50,379 nt of DNA from Clostridia bacterium (GTDB lineage Bacteria > Bacillota > Clostridia > Christensenellales > Aristaeellaceae): contig JAFSNT010000085.1 in NCBI GenBank assembly GCA_017443295.1, positions 1 to 50,379 on the forward strand, read 5' to 3'. The notes under the pieces were generated by a model. The model was given only the letters and a program-made list of their open reading frames with translations. It searched no databases and was not told the origin of the DNA. Position numbers and translations under genes: made by a program. How positions within the stretch are numbered: position 1 is the first letter of the stretch; the number at the start of each line of letters is the position of its first letter. Shown here piece after piece: positions 33,054-42,214 of the stretch.

Positions 33054-34316
33054 ATGAAAAGCCGTGCCGTGCGCCTCCATGGCGCCAATGACCTGCGCCT
33101 GATGGAATTTGAACTGCCTGAAATCAAGGAGGACGAGATCCTGGTCAAGGTGGTCTCCGACAGCATCTGCATGTCCACCTACAAATGCGCCGTGCTGGGC
33201 ACAAAGCACAAGCGCGTGCATCCCGACGTGGCCGAGCATCCGGCCATCATGGGCCACGAGTTCGCGGGCGTGATCGAAAAGGTGGGAAAGAAATACGAAG
33301 GGCAGTTTTTCCCCGGCACCAAATTCACCCTCCAGCCCGCGCTGAACTACAAGGGCACCATGTGGAGCCCGGGCTACAGCTATCCCTATTTCGGCGGAGA
33401 CTGCACCTACTGCATCATTCCCCAGGAAGTGATGGAGCTGGGCTGTTTTCTGGAGTACAAGGGGGAAGCCTTCTTTGAGGCTTCCCTGGCGGAGCCTTAC
33501 AGCTGCAACATCGGCGCGGCGCATTCCGCCTTCCATACCCAGATGGGCGTGTACAAGCATGAGATGGGCATCCGCGAGGGCGGGAAGATGGCCATCCTGG
33601 CGGGCGCGGGGCCCATGGGCCTGGGCATGGTGGAATACATCATCCACTGCGACCGCCGCCCCGGCATGCTCGTCGTGACCGACATTGATGAAAACCGTAT
33701 ACAACGCGCGCGGCAGCTTTTTCCCAGGGAGCTCGTGGAAAAAACCAGCGTTCAGGTCACCTTCGTCAATACGCGGGATATTGCTGACCCAGCTCAGTAT
33801 CTCAAGGACTTGGTCGGGGGAGGTTACGACGATGTGTTCGCCTACGCCCCTGTGGAAAGCGTGGTGGAGCTGTCCTCCGCCATCCTGGGCAGGGACGGCT
33901 GCCTCAATTTCTTCGCTGGGCCCACCGATAACAAATTCTCCGCCCGCATCAATTTCTATGACGTGCATTACAACAGCGCCCATGTGATCGGCAGCACCGG
34001 CGGCAATACCGCGGACATGATCGAATCGCTGGAGCTCACCGCCGCCGGGCGCATCCGGCCCGCCGTGATGGTGACCCACGTGGGCGGCCTGGACTGCGCC
34101 GCCGAAACCACCCTGACCCTGCCCAAGATTCCCGGCGGGAAAAAACTGATCTATACCCATATCAACATGCCGCTGACCGCCATCGACGATTTTGCTGAAA
34201 AGGGCAAGGAGGACAAGCGCTTCGCGGATTTAGCCGAGATCGTGGGCCGGAACCAGGGCCTGTGGTGCCTGGAAGCGGAACAGTATCTGCTGTCCCATTG
34301 GGAGAACATTGAGTAA
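33054..34316 (+). CDS. sorE: SorE-like zinc-dependent sugar-phosphate dehydrogenase
   Basis: This 420-residue zinc-type medium-chain dehydrogenase matches the L-sorbose 1-phosphate reductase (SorE/YdjJ) branch. It has DSICMSTYKCA with the catalytic-zinc Cys, MGHEFAGVIEKVGKKY with His-Glu, the Rossmann motif ILAGAGPMGLGMVEY, CLNFFAGPTDNKFSARINFY and VIGSTGGNTADMIES. SorE interconverts L-sorbose 1-phosphate and D-glucitol 6-phosphate with NAD(P)H. The related substrate here may differ. It follows the FruK-type gene by 27 bp and precedes the AraM-like gene, indicating a pathway through ketose and polyol phosphates. Confidence 0.82.
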   Translation: MKSRAVRLHGANDLRLMEFELPEIKEDEILVKVVSDSICMSTYKCAVLGTKHKRVHPDVAEHPAIMGHEFAGVIEKVGKKYEGQFFPGTKFTLQPALNYKGTMWSPGYSYPYFGGDCTYCIIPQEVMELGCFLEYKGEAFFEASLAEPYSCNIGAAHSAFHTQMGVYKHEMGIREGGKMAILAGAGPMGLGMVEYIIHCDRRPGMLVVTDIDENRIQRARQLFPRELVEKTSVQVTFVNTRDIADPAQYLKDLVGGGYDDVFAYAPVESVVELSSAILGRDGCLNFFAGPTDNKFSARINFYDVHYNSAHVIGSTGGNTADMIESLELTAAGRIRPAVMVTHVGGLDCAAETTLTLPKIPGGKKLIYTHINMPLTAIDDFAEKGKEDKRFADLAEIVGRNQGLWCLEAEQYLLSHWENIE

Positions 34317-34356
34317 ATCGGTTGATTCGCAGGAATAAAGAAAGAGGGAAAAGTAT

Positions 34357-35925
34357 ATGGAAAAGCATTTGGCGGATATGACCCTGGCGGAACTGACCCG
34401 GGAGGAAGGCATCCCTTGCAGCTGCGGCAAAACCCACCGCTGCCAGCTGCGCTATTTCCGCGCGGAAAAAGGCGCTGTGCGCTTTGTGCCGGACGCGCTT
34501 CGCAGCCGCGGGCGGAAGCGGCCCATGGTGGTCATGGATGAGAATACAAGGAAAGCAGCGGGCTTGCAGGTGCTTTCCGTCCTCGACGAGGCCGGGATTC
34601 CCCACACGGATTTCGTGTTCCCCCATCGGGAAGGGAAAATGGAGCCGGACGAATACGCCATGGGCGCGCTGGCCATGGCGATGGATCCCCAGTGCGATGT
34701 GATCCTGGCGGTTGGCAGCGGCGTGATCAACGACTGCTGCAAGGTGATGGCCCACGCCTGCGGTCTGACCAGCATGGTGGTCTGCACCGCGCCGTCCATG
34801 GACGGGTACTGCTCCAATTCCGCTTCCATGATCCAGAACCATATCAAGGTAAGCCTGTACAACGCCTGTCCGGAGGCCATCATCGCCGATACGGACATCC
34901 TGGCCACCGCGCCGGACATCATGCTCCAGGCGGGCCTGGGGGATATGCTGGCCAAATACGTGTCCGTCTGCGAATGGCGCATCGCGCACATCGTGCATGG
35001 CGACGCCTATTGCGAAGAAATCGCCGCCATGGTGCGCTCCTGCCTGAAAAACATCGTGGAGCACGCCGACGGCCTGATGAAGCGGGAGCCGGAAGCGCTC
35101 AAGGCGGTGCTGGAAGGGCTGGTGATCAGCGGCATTTCCATGGCCTTTGCGGAAATCAGTCGCCCGGCCAGCGGGCTGGAGCATTATTTCAGCCACATCT
35201 GGGAAATGCAGGCGCTTCAAAAAGGCCAGCCCAGCGACCTGCACGGCATTCAGGTGGGCGTGGGCACCCTGCTTACCCTGTGGATTATCGAGCATATGCT
35301 GAACATGGAAGCCGTCGACAAAGACCGCGCGGAAGCGGCCATGCGCGCTTTCTCGCCTGAAAAGTGGGAAGCGACCATGAAGGACATCTTCGGCCCCATC
35401 GCGCCCTCCATCCTGGAAATCGAAAAGCAGGTAGGGAAGAATAAGCCCGAAAACCAGCAGGAGCGCCTGAAGCGCATCGTGGAGCACTGGCCGGAGATTC
35501 GGCATATCATCCAAGAGGAGCTTCCGCCCCGGCAGCAGGTGTGGAACCTGATGAAAAGCTGCGGCATGCCGATGACCCCCGCGGACCTTCACCTGACGAA
35601 AAAGGATACGGTGGACGCCCTGATCGGCAGCCGGGAGATTCGGGACAAATACCTGACCAGCAGCCTGCTGTGGGATTTGGGGCCCCTAATGGAAATACCC
35701 GCCGAATTGTGGCGGGTTTTCTCTAATTTTGCCCTTGACAAAAGTGACGAGGTATTACGTGTATTTAATCAACCGTCTTTATTTGATTCTTCCACAGGTT
35801 CCAGCAGTTTTTGGATATCTTCATCCGTTAATCCCGCTTTTTGGAGCAGTTCTTTGATGTGCTGTTCCTTTTTTATCATCAAATCTTTGTTGTCTTCCAG
35901 CAGTTCAGACCGGAAAATACGATAA
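34357..35925 (+). CDS. araM: AraM-like glycerol-1-phosphate dehydrogenase with aberrant C-terminus
   Basis: Residues 1 to about 445 match the AraM/sn-glycerol-1-phosphate dehydrogenase family of NAD(P)-linked metal enzymes: ILAVGSGVINDCCKVMAH (nucleotide site), TAPSMDGYCSNSASMI and the metal-ligand region SRPASGLEHYFSHIWEMQ. The family sequence ends at about LLWDLG (35690). The frame then runs on for some 75 residues through a terminator hairpin and into DNA antisense to the ATPase gene (35769 onward). The Ser-rich tail there looks like non-coding sequence. The normal stop has probably been lost at a recombination junction; the enzyme core may still fold. AraM genes accompany arabinose genes in Bacillus. 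Third gene of the operon starting at 32097. Confidence 0.75.
   Translation: MEKHLADMTLAELTREEGIPCSCGKTHRCQLRYFRAEKGAVRFVPDALRSRGRKRPMVVMDENTRKAAGLQVLSVLDEAGIPHTDFVFPHREGKMEPDEYAMGALAMAMDPQCDVILAVGSGVINDCCKVMAHACGLTSMVVCTAPSMDGYCSNSASMIQNHIKVSLYNACPEAIIADTDILATAPDIMLQAGLGDMLAKYVSVCEWRIAHIVHGDAYCEEIAAMVRSCLKNIVEHADGLMKREPEALKAVLEGLVISGISMAFAEISRPASGLEHYFSHIWEMQALQKGQPSDLHGIQVGVGTLLTLWIIEHMLNMEAVDKDRAEAAMRAFSPEKWEATMKDIFGPIAPSILEIEKQVGKNKPENQQERLKRIVEHWPEIRHIIQEELPPRQQVWNLMKSCGMPMTPADLHLTKKDTVDALIGSREIRDKYLTSSLLWDLGPLMEIPAELWRVFSNFALDKSDEVLRVFNQPSLFDSSTGSSSFWISSSVNPAFWSSSLMCCSFFIIKSLLSSSSSDRKIR
35697..35722 (+). terminator. Terminator inside the extended araM frame
   Basis: ACCCGCC/GGCGGGT (7-bp stem, 7-base loop) followed by TTTTCTC sits right after the AraM family sequence ends. 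It would end the fruK-sorE-araM transcript before most of the extra tail is made. Confidence 0.7.
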
Positions 35926-38129
35926 GCCCGCTGCAAGTTTTGAACAGCAGAATCTCTTTCGTCTAAATCTTCCTCATAGATTTGGAGTTCGCCTTTCAGA
36001 TGCAGTAACAAGCCATAATCGAAAGAATCAGGGCAAATACTTTCAAGCATTTCCTGGAGTTCTGTGATTTCAACCAACGCAATATCATATGCTTCCATGT
36101 CTTTCAGCAGCACCAAATGATTGAATAATTGGCAGATGGCATCCTTGCAATGGGATAGGTATACGCCATCGTAGTCATATAATGGCTGACATTTCCTCCA
36201 AAGGTCTAATGCTGCGGTCATATGCTGCTCTGCGGCGTCATCATTTTCGATCACATGATACGCTGACGCAAGTTCCGCATGGATGTTTTTTTCCAGCAAA
36301 GCGCTTTCTTTGCTGGAAACATCCAGCATGCACAGGGCGGATTCCAGCTCTTGGATTCGTTCGCTTGGGTACTCAAACGTTCTCGCATGATAATACTGCA
36401 GCAGTGCTTCATCCATTTTTGTGGGCTCAATTGCCAGCATCATGAGAGCCATTTGACTTCGCATTTTCTCCAGTACGTCCTCATAATCGTATTTCTCTAC
36501 ATACGAATAGGTATCCTGAAGGAACTGAAGATAGTAGGCAAAATCGTCCTTTGGTGTTTCCATGAGGGAAATAATGATATTGACAATGAGAAGAAAGTTG
36601 GATGAATCTTTGCCGTGAGAGAGGCATTCTTTCCGAATCGATTCCAGAAATCTTTTGCATTGACCAGCGCTCGGCGACAATTCTGAAAAGGCGGCTCTCT
36701 GGATGATGCGAGGAATAATGATCGTATTATCCCGGCTGCAAAGCAGATAGCCCAAATCGATCAATCCCTCGATCTCGTTTATATCGAATAATCCCATCCA
36801 TTTGGCCAATAGATGTTTGGGGATGCCAGGGAGCGGAACGAGCGCCATGCATCGAATAATATCCTGCTGCACTGTGGATAATTCGCTTAACTCAAGCAAA
36901 GCCTGGATATGCGCATAAATGGTGTCCCGCCTGACTTTTCCATCTTTGTTCATTCGTACTTTTTCTTTTATGGAAATCTTCGATCCCGCAACCAGAAGTT
37001 GGTACAGAACGGCCTCCAAATCAAATGATCCCTGGCCTAAAAGACGTGCGATCAACTCAACCATCAGGGTATTCCACTGTACCTCTGCCATGATTCGCTG
37101 CATGATATCTTTGTTCTTTTCTGCATCAGGGTAATAATGCGCTATCAATTGAAACAGCATTTCGTCTTTCAACGTACCGATTCGATAGCGTCTGTAACCC
37201 GACCATCTGCGGCGTGAGGTAATCAAAATATGGCAGCGGTATTTCCGCAGGTTAAACAAGGATGCTTCACGGGACGATTTTGTATCAAAGTTGTCAATGA
37301 TCAGAAGCGTGTCCTCATTTAAGGTCCGCAAAAAGCGATCATGCCGGGCGAAACGTTCTTTTTCTGTCTCCTGCGGCATATCGTCAGCAAAGTACAAATT
37401 GGCAATATCCTGCTGTAAATCGCCGGAATACTGGATATAGAGAATATTTGTGTATTCTTGCTTATATGTTTTCGCGTAACCTTTTGCCACTTCGCTTTTA
37501 CCGATGCCTGGAGTCCCTTCGATAAAAAGTTTTCCGTACCATACCAGCGCAGCGCGTATGAATGTGATTTCTTCATTTCTTCCACAAAAGCATTCACAGG
37601 GTTCCGGCACTTCACCATCCAGAATATATCCGCGAATATCAGGCGATTTTATGGTGACGTTTACAGTTCTTGGCTTGCGAATATCACGTGCCTGAAAAGG
37701 CCGTGTCATGCCGAATATCAGCGCATCGGCAAGGAATTCCGCCTCTTCCGCTTCCGTTTCAAATGCTCCGCCTCGCGTCAATTCCTGCTTCTTCCGTTCA
37801 GAGATGGTCGGATCCTGGATGAGCAGATTATAGATATTCTGGACAGTCATTGAACTGTCCGACAGGCAGGGCAGGATCACATCTTCCATCGTAACTGCAA
37901 GCTCATCACGGTTTTTCCTGTCTTTCAAATAAAATAAGCCAACTGCTGGGCTGACCCGCGTGAGTCCGTTCAGCCACTTGTTCAGCAATCCCATATCAAA
38001 ACAGACGTTGCTTTCTTGCAGGTAACTGGAGAACATGGTTTCGACCAGTTCCATCTGATTTCCAAAATTACCATCCAGCAAATCGGCACGGATGATCTTC
38101 ATAATCGAGGCAAAATCACAGCGCTCCAT
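35769..38129 (-). CDS. STAND/NB-ARC-type ATPase with helical repeats
   Basis: This 786-residue cytoplasmic signalling ATPase has an N-terminal ~160-residue helical domain of unknown type. An NB-ARC/STAND core follows: FCGRNEEI (181-188), P-loop EGTPGIGKSEVAKG (204-217), Walker B LLIIDNFD (275-282) and ILITSRRR (301-308). After a winged-helix-like region, the C-terminal third has TPR-like helical repeats (for example LLEKNIHAELASAYHVIEND). STAND proteins are switches that sense a ligand; many bacterial ones trigger phage defence. I see no nuclease or protease effector at the N-terminus, so a regulatory role is equally possible. It is AT-richer than its neighbours and lies alone, antisense to the araM tail, suggesting separate acquisition. 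Confidence 0.8.
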   Translation of the reverse strand: MERCDFASIMKIIRADLLDGNFGNQMELVETMFSSYLQESNVCFDMGLLNKWLNGLTRVSPAVGLFYLKDRKNRDELAVTMEDVILPCLSDSSMTVQNIYNLLIQDPTISERKKQELTRGGAFETEAEEAEFLADALIFGMTRPFQARDIRKPRTVNVTIKSPDIRGYILDGEVPEPCECFCGRNEEITFIRAALVWYGKLFIEGTPGIGKSEVAKGYAKTYKQEYTNILYIQYSGDLQQDIANLYFADDMPQETEKERFARHDRFLRTLNEDTLLIIDNFDTKSSREASLFNLRKYRCHILITSRRRWSGYRRYRIGTLKDEMLFQLIAHYYPDAEKNKDIMQRIMAEVQWNTLMVELIARLLGQGSFDLEAVLYQLLVAGSKISIKEKVRMNKDGKVRRDTIYAHIQALLELSELSTVQQDIIRCMALVPLPGIPKHLLAKWMGLFDINEIEGLIDLGYLLCSRDNTIIIPRIIQRAAFSELSPSAGQCKRFLESIRKECLSHGKDSSNFLLIVNIIISLMETPKDDFAYYLQFLQDTYSYVEKYDYEDVLEKMRSQMALMMLAIEPTKMDEALLQYYHARTFEYPSERIQELESALCMLDVSSKESALLEKNIHAELASAYHVIENDDAAEQHMTAALDLWRKCQPLYDYDGVYLSHCKDAICQLFNHLVLLKDMEAYDIALVEITELQEMLESICPDSFDYGLLLHLKGELQIYEEDLDERDSAVQNLQRAYRIFRSELLEDNKDLMIKKEQHIKELLQKAGLTDEDIQKLLEPVEESNKDG

Positions 38130-38357
38130 CTGTTTTTCGTTCCTCTCTTCTGTGGGTCAAACAGTATTATACACGATCCAACCGGAAAAGTCCTGCTTTT
38201 TTCACTGGAAAGCGGGAGTTTTTTCTTCGACAAGTCAATTTTCACTCAATTCCCGTTCAATGCCAGTTTCGTCTATCTGTAATACAATTAATTCACCGGG
38301 AATCAACGTCAGATGCGCGTTGTAACTGATCAAACATCTGGAAAGGAGTCACAGGCA

Positions 38358-39143
38358 GTGAATGAAAAATGTTATCTGACGGCGCAAAGCCGTCTTCCCC
38401 CATTCATGGCTTTCCCGCGTTTCTTGCTGGAATATGACCTGAACGAAACCGCGAAGGTGCTGTATATCCTGCTGCTGGATCGAGCCAGGGTGTCCATGAA
38501 AAAGGACGAATGGCTGGATGCGGACGGGCATGTGTACCTGCACTATACGATCAAGGAAATGGCTGCCGCCCTCCGCAAAAGTGAAATGACAGTCAAGACT
38601 GCGTTATCCGCACTGGAAGAAGCCAAGCTGATTATCCGCAGACGAAAGAACAACCACCAGCCCTCTTGCATCTATGTGCTGATGGATTTGGAGACAGACA
38701 GTTTTCTTTCCCTCACAGGCCAGACGACAGACAAAAATTTTTCCGTCAAAAGCCAGGTGATGGAAAGAAAACTTTCCTCCCAAGAGAAAGAAAGCTTTCC
38801 ATCAGACGGACAGAATTCTTTCCCCCTGACAGACAGAAAACTGTCCCCTAATAGAAATAATAGAGAAAGAATAAAAGAGAAAGATAGAGTGAGTTATATA
38901 TCTTCCCGCATTGTGATGGGACAGTTTCAGAATGTTTATCTGACGGAGAAGCAGGCTGAAGAACTGCGGCAGAGCGTTCCCGATTTCGATGAATACGTTG
39001 AACGACTGTCCCGGTACATGGTTTCCAGTGGAAAGAAATACGCGGATCATGCGGCCACGATTTTGGATTGGGCGGCACGCGATCAACGCCTGAATGGGCA
39101 AAAGAAGCGGGATTATTCCTGTCAGGAGGGAGAAAGTTTATGA
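38358..39143 (+). CDS. repA: RepA-like replication initiator of the IME
   Basis: This 261-residue protein starts at GTG 38358, nine bases after AAAGGAG. It has the RepA_N-type N-terminal winged-helix region: YLTAQSRLPPFMAFPRFLLE, then VLYILLLDRARVSMKK and YTIKEMAAALRKSEMTVKTA, followed by a low-complexity Ser/Lys-rich linker and a C-terminal helical region. Such initiators bind an origin and allow transient replication of the excised circle. The gene overlaps the DnaC-like gene by 4 bp (ATGA), a typical initiator-loader pair. The longer frame from 38313 has no ribosome binding site. Confidence 0.78.
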   Translation: MNEKCYLTAQSRLPPFMAFPRFLLEYDLNETAKVLYILLLDRARVSMKKDEWLDADGHVYLHYTIKEMAAALRKSEMTVKTALSALEEAKLIIRRRKNNHQPSCIYVLMDLETDSFLSLTGQTTDKNFSVKSQVMERKLSSQEKESFPSDGQNSFPLTDRKLSPNRNNRERIKEKDRVSYISSRIVMGQFQNVYLTEKQAEELRQSVPDFDEYVERLSRYMVSSGKKYADHAATILDWAARDQRLNGQKKRDYSCQEGESL

Positions 39144-39976
39144 ACACACTGAGTGATCTTCTGTACAACATGTTTGCGGATCGCCAGCCCGCGGAGGATG
39201 AATACCTGGGCAACGACGGCCTGATCTACTGCGCGAAATGTCACACGCCACGGCAGGCCAGGGTGGAAATGCTTGGGAAGATTGTCACGCCGCCGGTGAT
39301 GTGCGTATGTAAGCGAGAAGCGGAAGTAAATGCGGAAACGGATCGAAAGCAGCGGGAATTCCAGGAGCGTGTTGCGCAACTGAAAGCTGATGGTTTTCAG
39401 GACAAAGCGTTTCTGGATTACACCTTCGCAAACGACAAAGGGTATAATCCCGAAATGGAAAAGGCCCGTCTTTACGTTGAACGCTGGGAGGAGATGCGGG
39501 AAAACGCCACCGGCCTGCTGCTGTGGGGCGATGTGGGCACGGGCAAAACATTCTTTGCCGGGTGCATCGCCAACGCGCTGATCGAGCGGGGTGTGCCGGT
39601 GTTGATGACCAACTTCGCCCGCATCCTGAACACGCTCACCGACTTGCGCAGCGAAGAACGCAACCGTTTCATCGACGAAATGAACATATACCCGTTGCTG
39701 ATCCTGGACGACCTAGGCATCGAACGTAATTCTGAGTTTGCCCTGGAGCAGGTGTTCAACGTGATCGACAGCCGCTATCGCAGCGGCAAGCCCCTGATTG
39801 TGACCACCAACCTGACTCTGAATGAACTCAAAAATCCCGCTGACCTGGCCCATGCCCGCATCTATGACCGCGTGCTGGAGCGCTGTGTACCGCTTCGCAT
39901 CAACAATCGCAACATCCGAAAGGATAACGCGAAGGTTCAGATGGAACGGGCTAAGGCATTGTTTGGGGCAACATAA
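39140..39976 (+). CDS. DnaC-like helicase loader ATPase
   Basis: This 278-residue AAA+ ATPase resembles DnaC/DnaI/IstB. It has a small zinc-binding-like N-terminal region (CAKCHTPRQA and VMCVCKREAE), Walker A LLWGDVGTGKTFFAG near residue 131, Walker B LLILDDLGIERNSEFALEQV and the arginine-sensor region VTTNLTLNELKNP. It loads the replicative helicase onto the IME origin. Start ATG 39140 with GGAGGGAG; the frame start at 39068 is inside repA. IstB is excluded by the adjoining initiator and by the N-terminal cysteine domain. It is co-translated with repA. Confidence 0.85.
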   Translation: MNTLSDLLYNMFADRQPAEDEYLGNDGLIYCAKCHTPRQARVEMLGKIVTPPVMCVCKREAEVNAETDRKQREFQERVAQLKADGFQDKAFLDYTFANDKGYNPEMEKARLYVERWEEMRENATGLLLWGDVGTGKTFFAGCIANALIERGVPVLMTNFARILNTLTDLRSEERNRFIDEMNIYPLLILDDLGIERNSEFALEQVFNVIDSRYRSGKPLIVTTNLTLNELKNPADLAHARIYDRVLERCVPLRINNRNIRKDNAKVQMERAKALFGAT

Positions 39977-40169
39977 CGATTGAAAGCGAAGGGAAAGGAA
40001 TATAGGCCCAAGGCATGGCCCATGACCTATTGCTGGGAGAAATGAATGAAAAGGACGGCACACAAGCCAGGTTGATCGGATCACTTAAAGCCGCCAGGGG
40101 GAACAAAAGAAAACGATTGTACGTGAGTTTTTTCTTTCCATGCCAATGGCGCACTTATATACGGTTTCA

Positions 40170-40330
40170 GCCCTGCTGCCCCGTATGTGCGCTCTGCGAG
40201 GCAGAGGATGACGGCATCCGAATGCCGCATCCTCCCTGCATCGCTGCGCGATGAACAAGGGCTTTGCCCTTGCACCGCTTCGCGGCTATCCCATGATCGT
40301 GAGATAGAAGCCTGAGAAAACGACCTAAAT
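40170..40330. other. Candidate oriT: three consecutive hairpins before the relaxase operon
   Basis: The 373-bp gap between the DnaC-like gene and the DUF3847 gene has no coding signal but holds a 13-bp stem with one bulge (40204-40234: GAGGATG-A-CGGCAT / ATGCCG-CATCCTC), then AAGGGC/GCCCTT (40257-40271) and CCGC/GCGG (40275-40285). Inverted repeats next to mobilization genes are a usual sign of oriT. The nick site cannot be located by eye. The rest of the gap (39977-40170) shows nothing clear. Confidence 0.45.
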
Positions 40331-40349
40331 ACTGATACCGGAGGAACCT

Positions 40350-40694
40350 ATGGATAACAACTTACGCCGTTTTATTTCAGAAAAGACAGAACAATACAAG
40401 AAGAACCTGCGTATTGCCGCCAAAGCCATGGAGGAGAATGAAATTCTGGAGAAACGAATCCAACGGCTGGAAAACCTGGATGAATACTATAAGCGTGGAG
40501 AACGGGCGAAACGCGCGCACCGGCTGATCACAAAAGGAGCGGTCATTGAACACATTCTTCCCGAATCAAAGGAGATTGAGGATGCTGATTTCTATCAGCT
40601 GATGGAAAAGATACTGACAACCGCAGATGCCAAAGAAACCTGGAAAGCGTATCAGGAAGCGCATCCCCGTCCCCCGGAAGGAGAGGATCCCTGA
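40350..40694 (+). CDS. DUF3847 family protein
   Basis: This 114-residue, strongly helical protein begins with a coiled-coil-like stretch (NLRIAAKAMEENEILEKRIQ). The DUF3847 core follows: RAKRAHRLITKGAVIEHILP and DADFYQLMEKILTTADA. These proteins nearly always sit directly before MobA/MobL relaxase genes in clostridial IMEs and may be relaxosome partners in place of MobC. CCGGAGG precedes the ATG. Its stop overlaps the relaxase's CTG start. Confidence 0.85.
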   Translation: MDNNLRRFISEKTEQYKKNLRIAAKAMEENEILEKRIQRLENLDEYYKRGERAKRAHRLITKGAVIEHILPESKEIEDADFYQLMEKILTTADAKETWKAYQEAHPRPPEGEDP

Positions 40695-42181
40695 TCGCCC
40701 TGTACCATTTTCACGCCGGAATCATCAAACGCTCTGCCGGGCAATCCGTTCTTGCCGCCGCCGCGTATCGCGCGGGAGAAAACCTGTTCAGCGACTATTA
40801 CCATGAGCAGGCGGATTATACCCGGAAGCAGGGCGTCGTTTATAAAGAAATCCTGCTGCCATCCCATGTACCCCGACAGTACGCTGACCGGGCCACGCTA
40901 TGGAACGCAGTAGAAAAAATTGAGGAGCACCCAAAAGCACAATTGGCTTACAGCTATGACATCGCCCTGCAAAATGAATTGACGATGAATGAAAACATCG
41001 CCCTGGCGCGGCGTTTCCTACAGGAACAATTCGTCAGCCGGGGAATGATCTGCGATTTCGCGGTACATCTGCCAGACCCGAAAGGCGGCATTCCCAATCC
41101 ACATTACCACGTCCTATGTCCTATACGGCCCATCAACCCGGATGGAAGCTGGGGAAATAAGCAGCGTCGGGAGTACACATTGGACAAAAATGGCCGACGT
41201 ATCCGCGACGCGAAAGGAAACTATGTCTGGAAATCTGTACCCACCACGGATTGGGGAGAGAAGGAAACCCTGCTCCATTGGCGGCAGGAATGGGCGAATT
41301 ACGTGAACCGGGAACTGGAGAAAAAGAACGCTCCGGTGAAAATCGATCATCGCTCCTATAAGGAACAAGGAACGCACCAACTGCCCACAATCCACGAAGG
41401 CCCGACGGTACGCGCCATGGAGAAGAAAGGTATCCGCACCGAAAAAGGAAACCTGAATCGAATGATACGCGCTGCCAACGCGCTCCTGAAAAAGCTGATC
41501 ACCCGGTATCAGCAATTGGCAGCATGGATCAAAGAAATAAAAGAAAACCTGAACGAGCCGGTATCTCCCAGCCTTTCCCTGCTCCTGATGGACTACCTGA
41601 AAATGCGGAATGCGGGTGCTTATTCCAATAAAGCGAAGAACAATAATCTGAAACAGGTATCTGCTGAAATCGTTTATTTGGAGCAGCATGACCTTTCCAC
41701 CCTGGATGACTTGCAGGCAGTCACCGACCAATACCGTGAAAAACTCGATCAGCTCAACCGGAAAATGAGAGACAGTGAAAAACGCCAGAAGGAACTGAAA
41801 GAACTGATCAGCGCCGCCGAACGGTATGGTAGCACGAAAGAGGTTGTGGATGACATGAAGAACATCCATTTCAAAATGAAGCGTGATCAATACCGCAAGG
41901 ACCACGAAATGGATTTCAACATTCATTTTGCCGCCAAACGAACATTGGATAACCTCTTGAAAGATATGCCCGATAAAACACTGCATATCAGCCAATGGAA
42001 AGAGGAAGAGAAACAACTTTCAGCTGAATACGATGCCGATTACGAAGAACTAAAGCGGCAGCGGGAAGAATCCAAAGAACTGTTCCGTATTCAGGCACAG
42101 ATCGATTCTGTGCTGAAAGAGCGGGAACGAATCCAAGAGCAGCAAAGCGAACAGCGAAAGCAACAAATGGATAGAACATAA
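40691..42181 (+). CDS. mobA: MobA/MobL-type relaxase (MobQ family)
   Basis: This relaxase of about 496 residues nicks oriT and pilots the DNA strand. Family sequence starts at once after position 40691 (IALYHFHAGIIKRSAGQS), with the catalytic Tyr expected at AAAAYRAG (residue 26) and the metal-binding His cluster at NPHYHVLCPIRP (about 136-147). No ATG exists here: the CTG at 40691 overlaps the DUF3847 stop and lies 6 bases after AAGGAGAG, so I take it as start; beginning at ATG 40943 would remove the catalytic Tyr. The C-terminal half is a long helical, probably coiled-coil region. Confidence 0.88.
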   Translation: MIALYHFHAGIIKRSAGQSVLAAAAYRAGENLFSDYYHEQADYTRKQGVVYKEILLPSHVPRQYADRATLWNAVEKIEEHPKAQLAYSYDIALQNELTMNENIALARRFLQEQFVSRGMICDFAVHLPDPKGGIPNPHYHVLCPIRPINPDGSWGNKQRREYTLDKNGRRIRDAKGNYVWKSVPTTDWGEKETLLHWRQEWANYVNRELEKKNAPVKIDHRSYKEQGTHQLPTIHEGPTVRAMEKKGIRTEKGNLNRMIRAANALLKKLITRYQQLAAWIKEIKENLNEPVSPSLSLLLMDYLKMRNAGAYSNKAKNNNLKQVSAEIVYLEQHDLSTLDDLQAVTDQYREKLDQLNRKMRDSEKRQKELKELISAAERYGSTKEVVDDMKNIHFKMKRDQYRKDHEMDFNIHFAAKRTLDNLLKDMPDKTLHISQWKEEEKQLSAEYDADYEELKRQREESKELFRIQAQIDSVLKERERIQEQQSEQRKQQMDRT

Positions 42182-42214
42182 CAGAACGCACGATATATGC
42201 TATTGGAGGAATTT

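Noticed and set aside
35690..35925. C-terminal extension of AraM as a new functional domain
   Set aside because: It is Ser-rich, antisense to the ATPase gene and lies beyond a terminator; better explained by loss of the stop codon.
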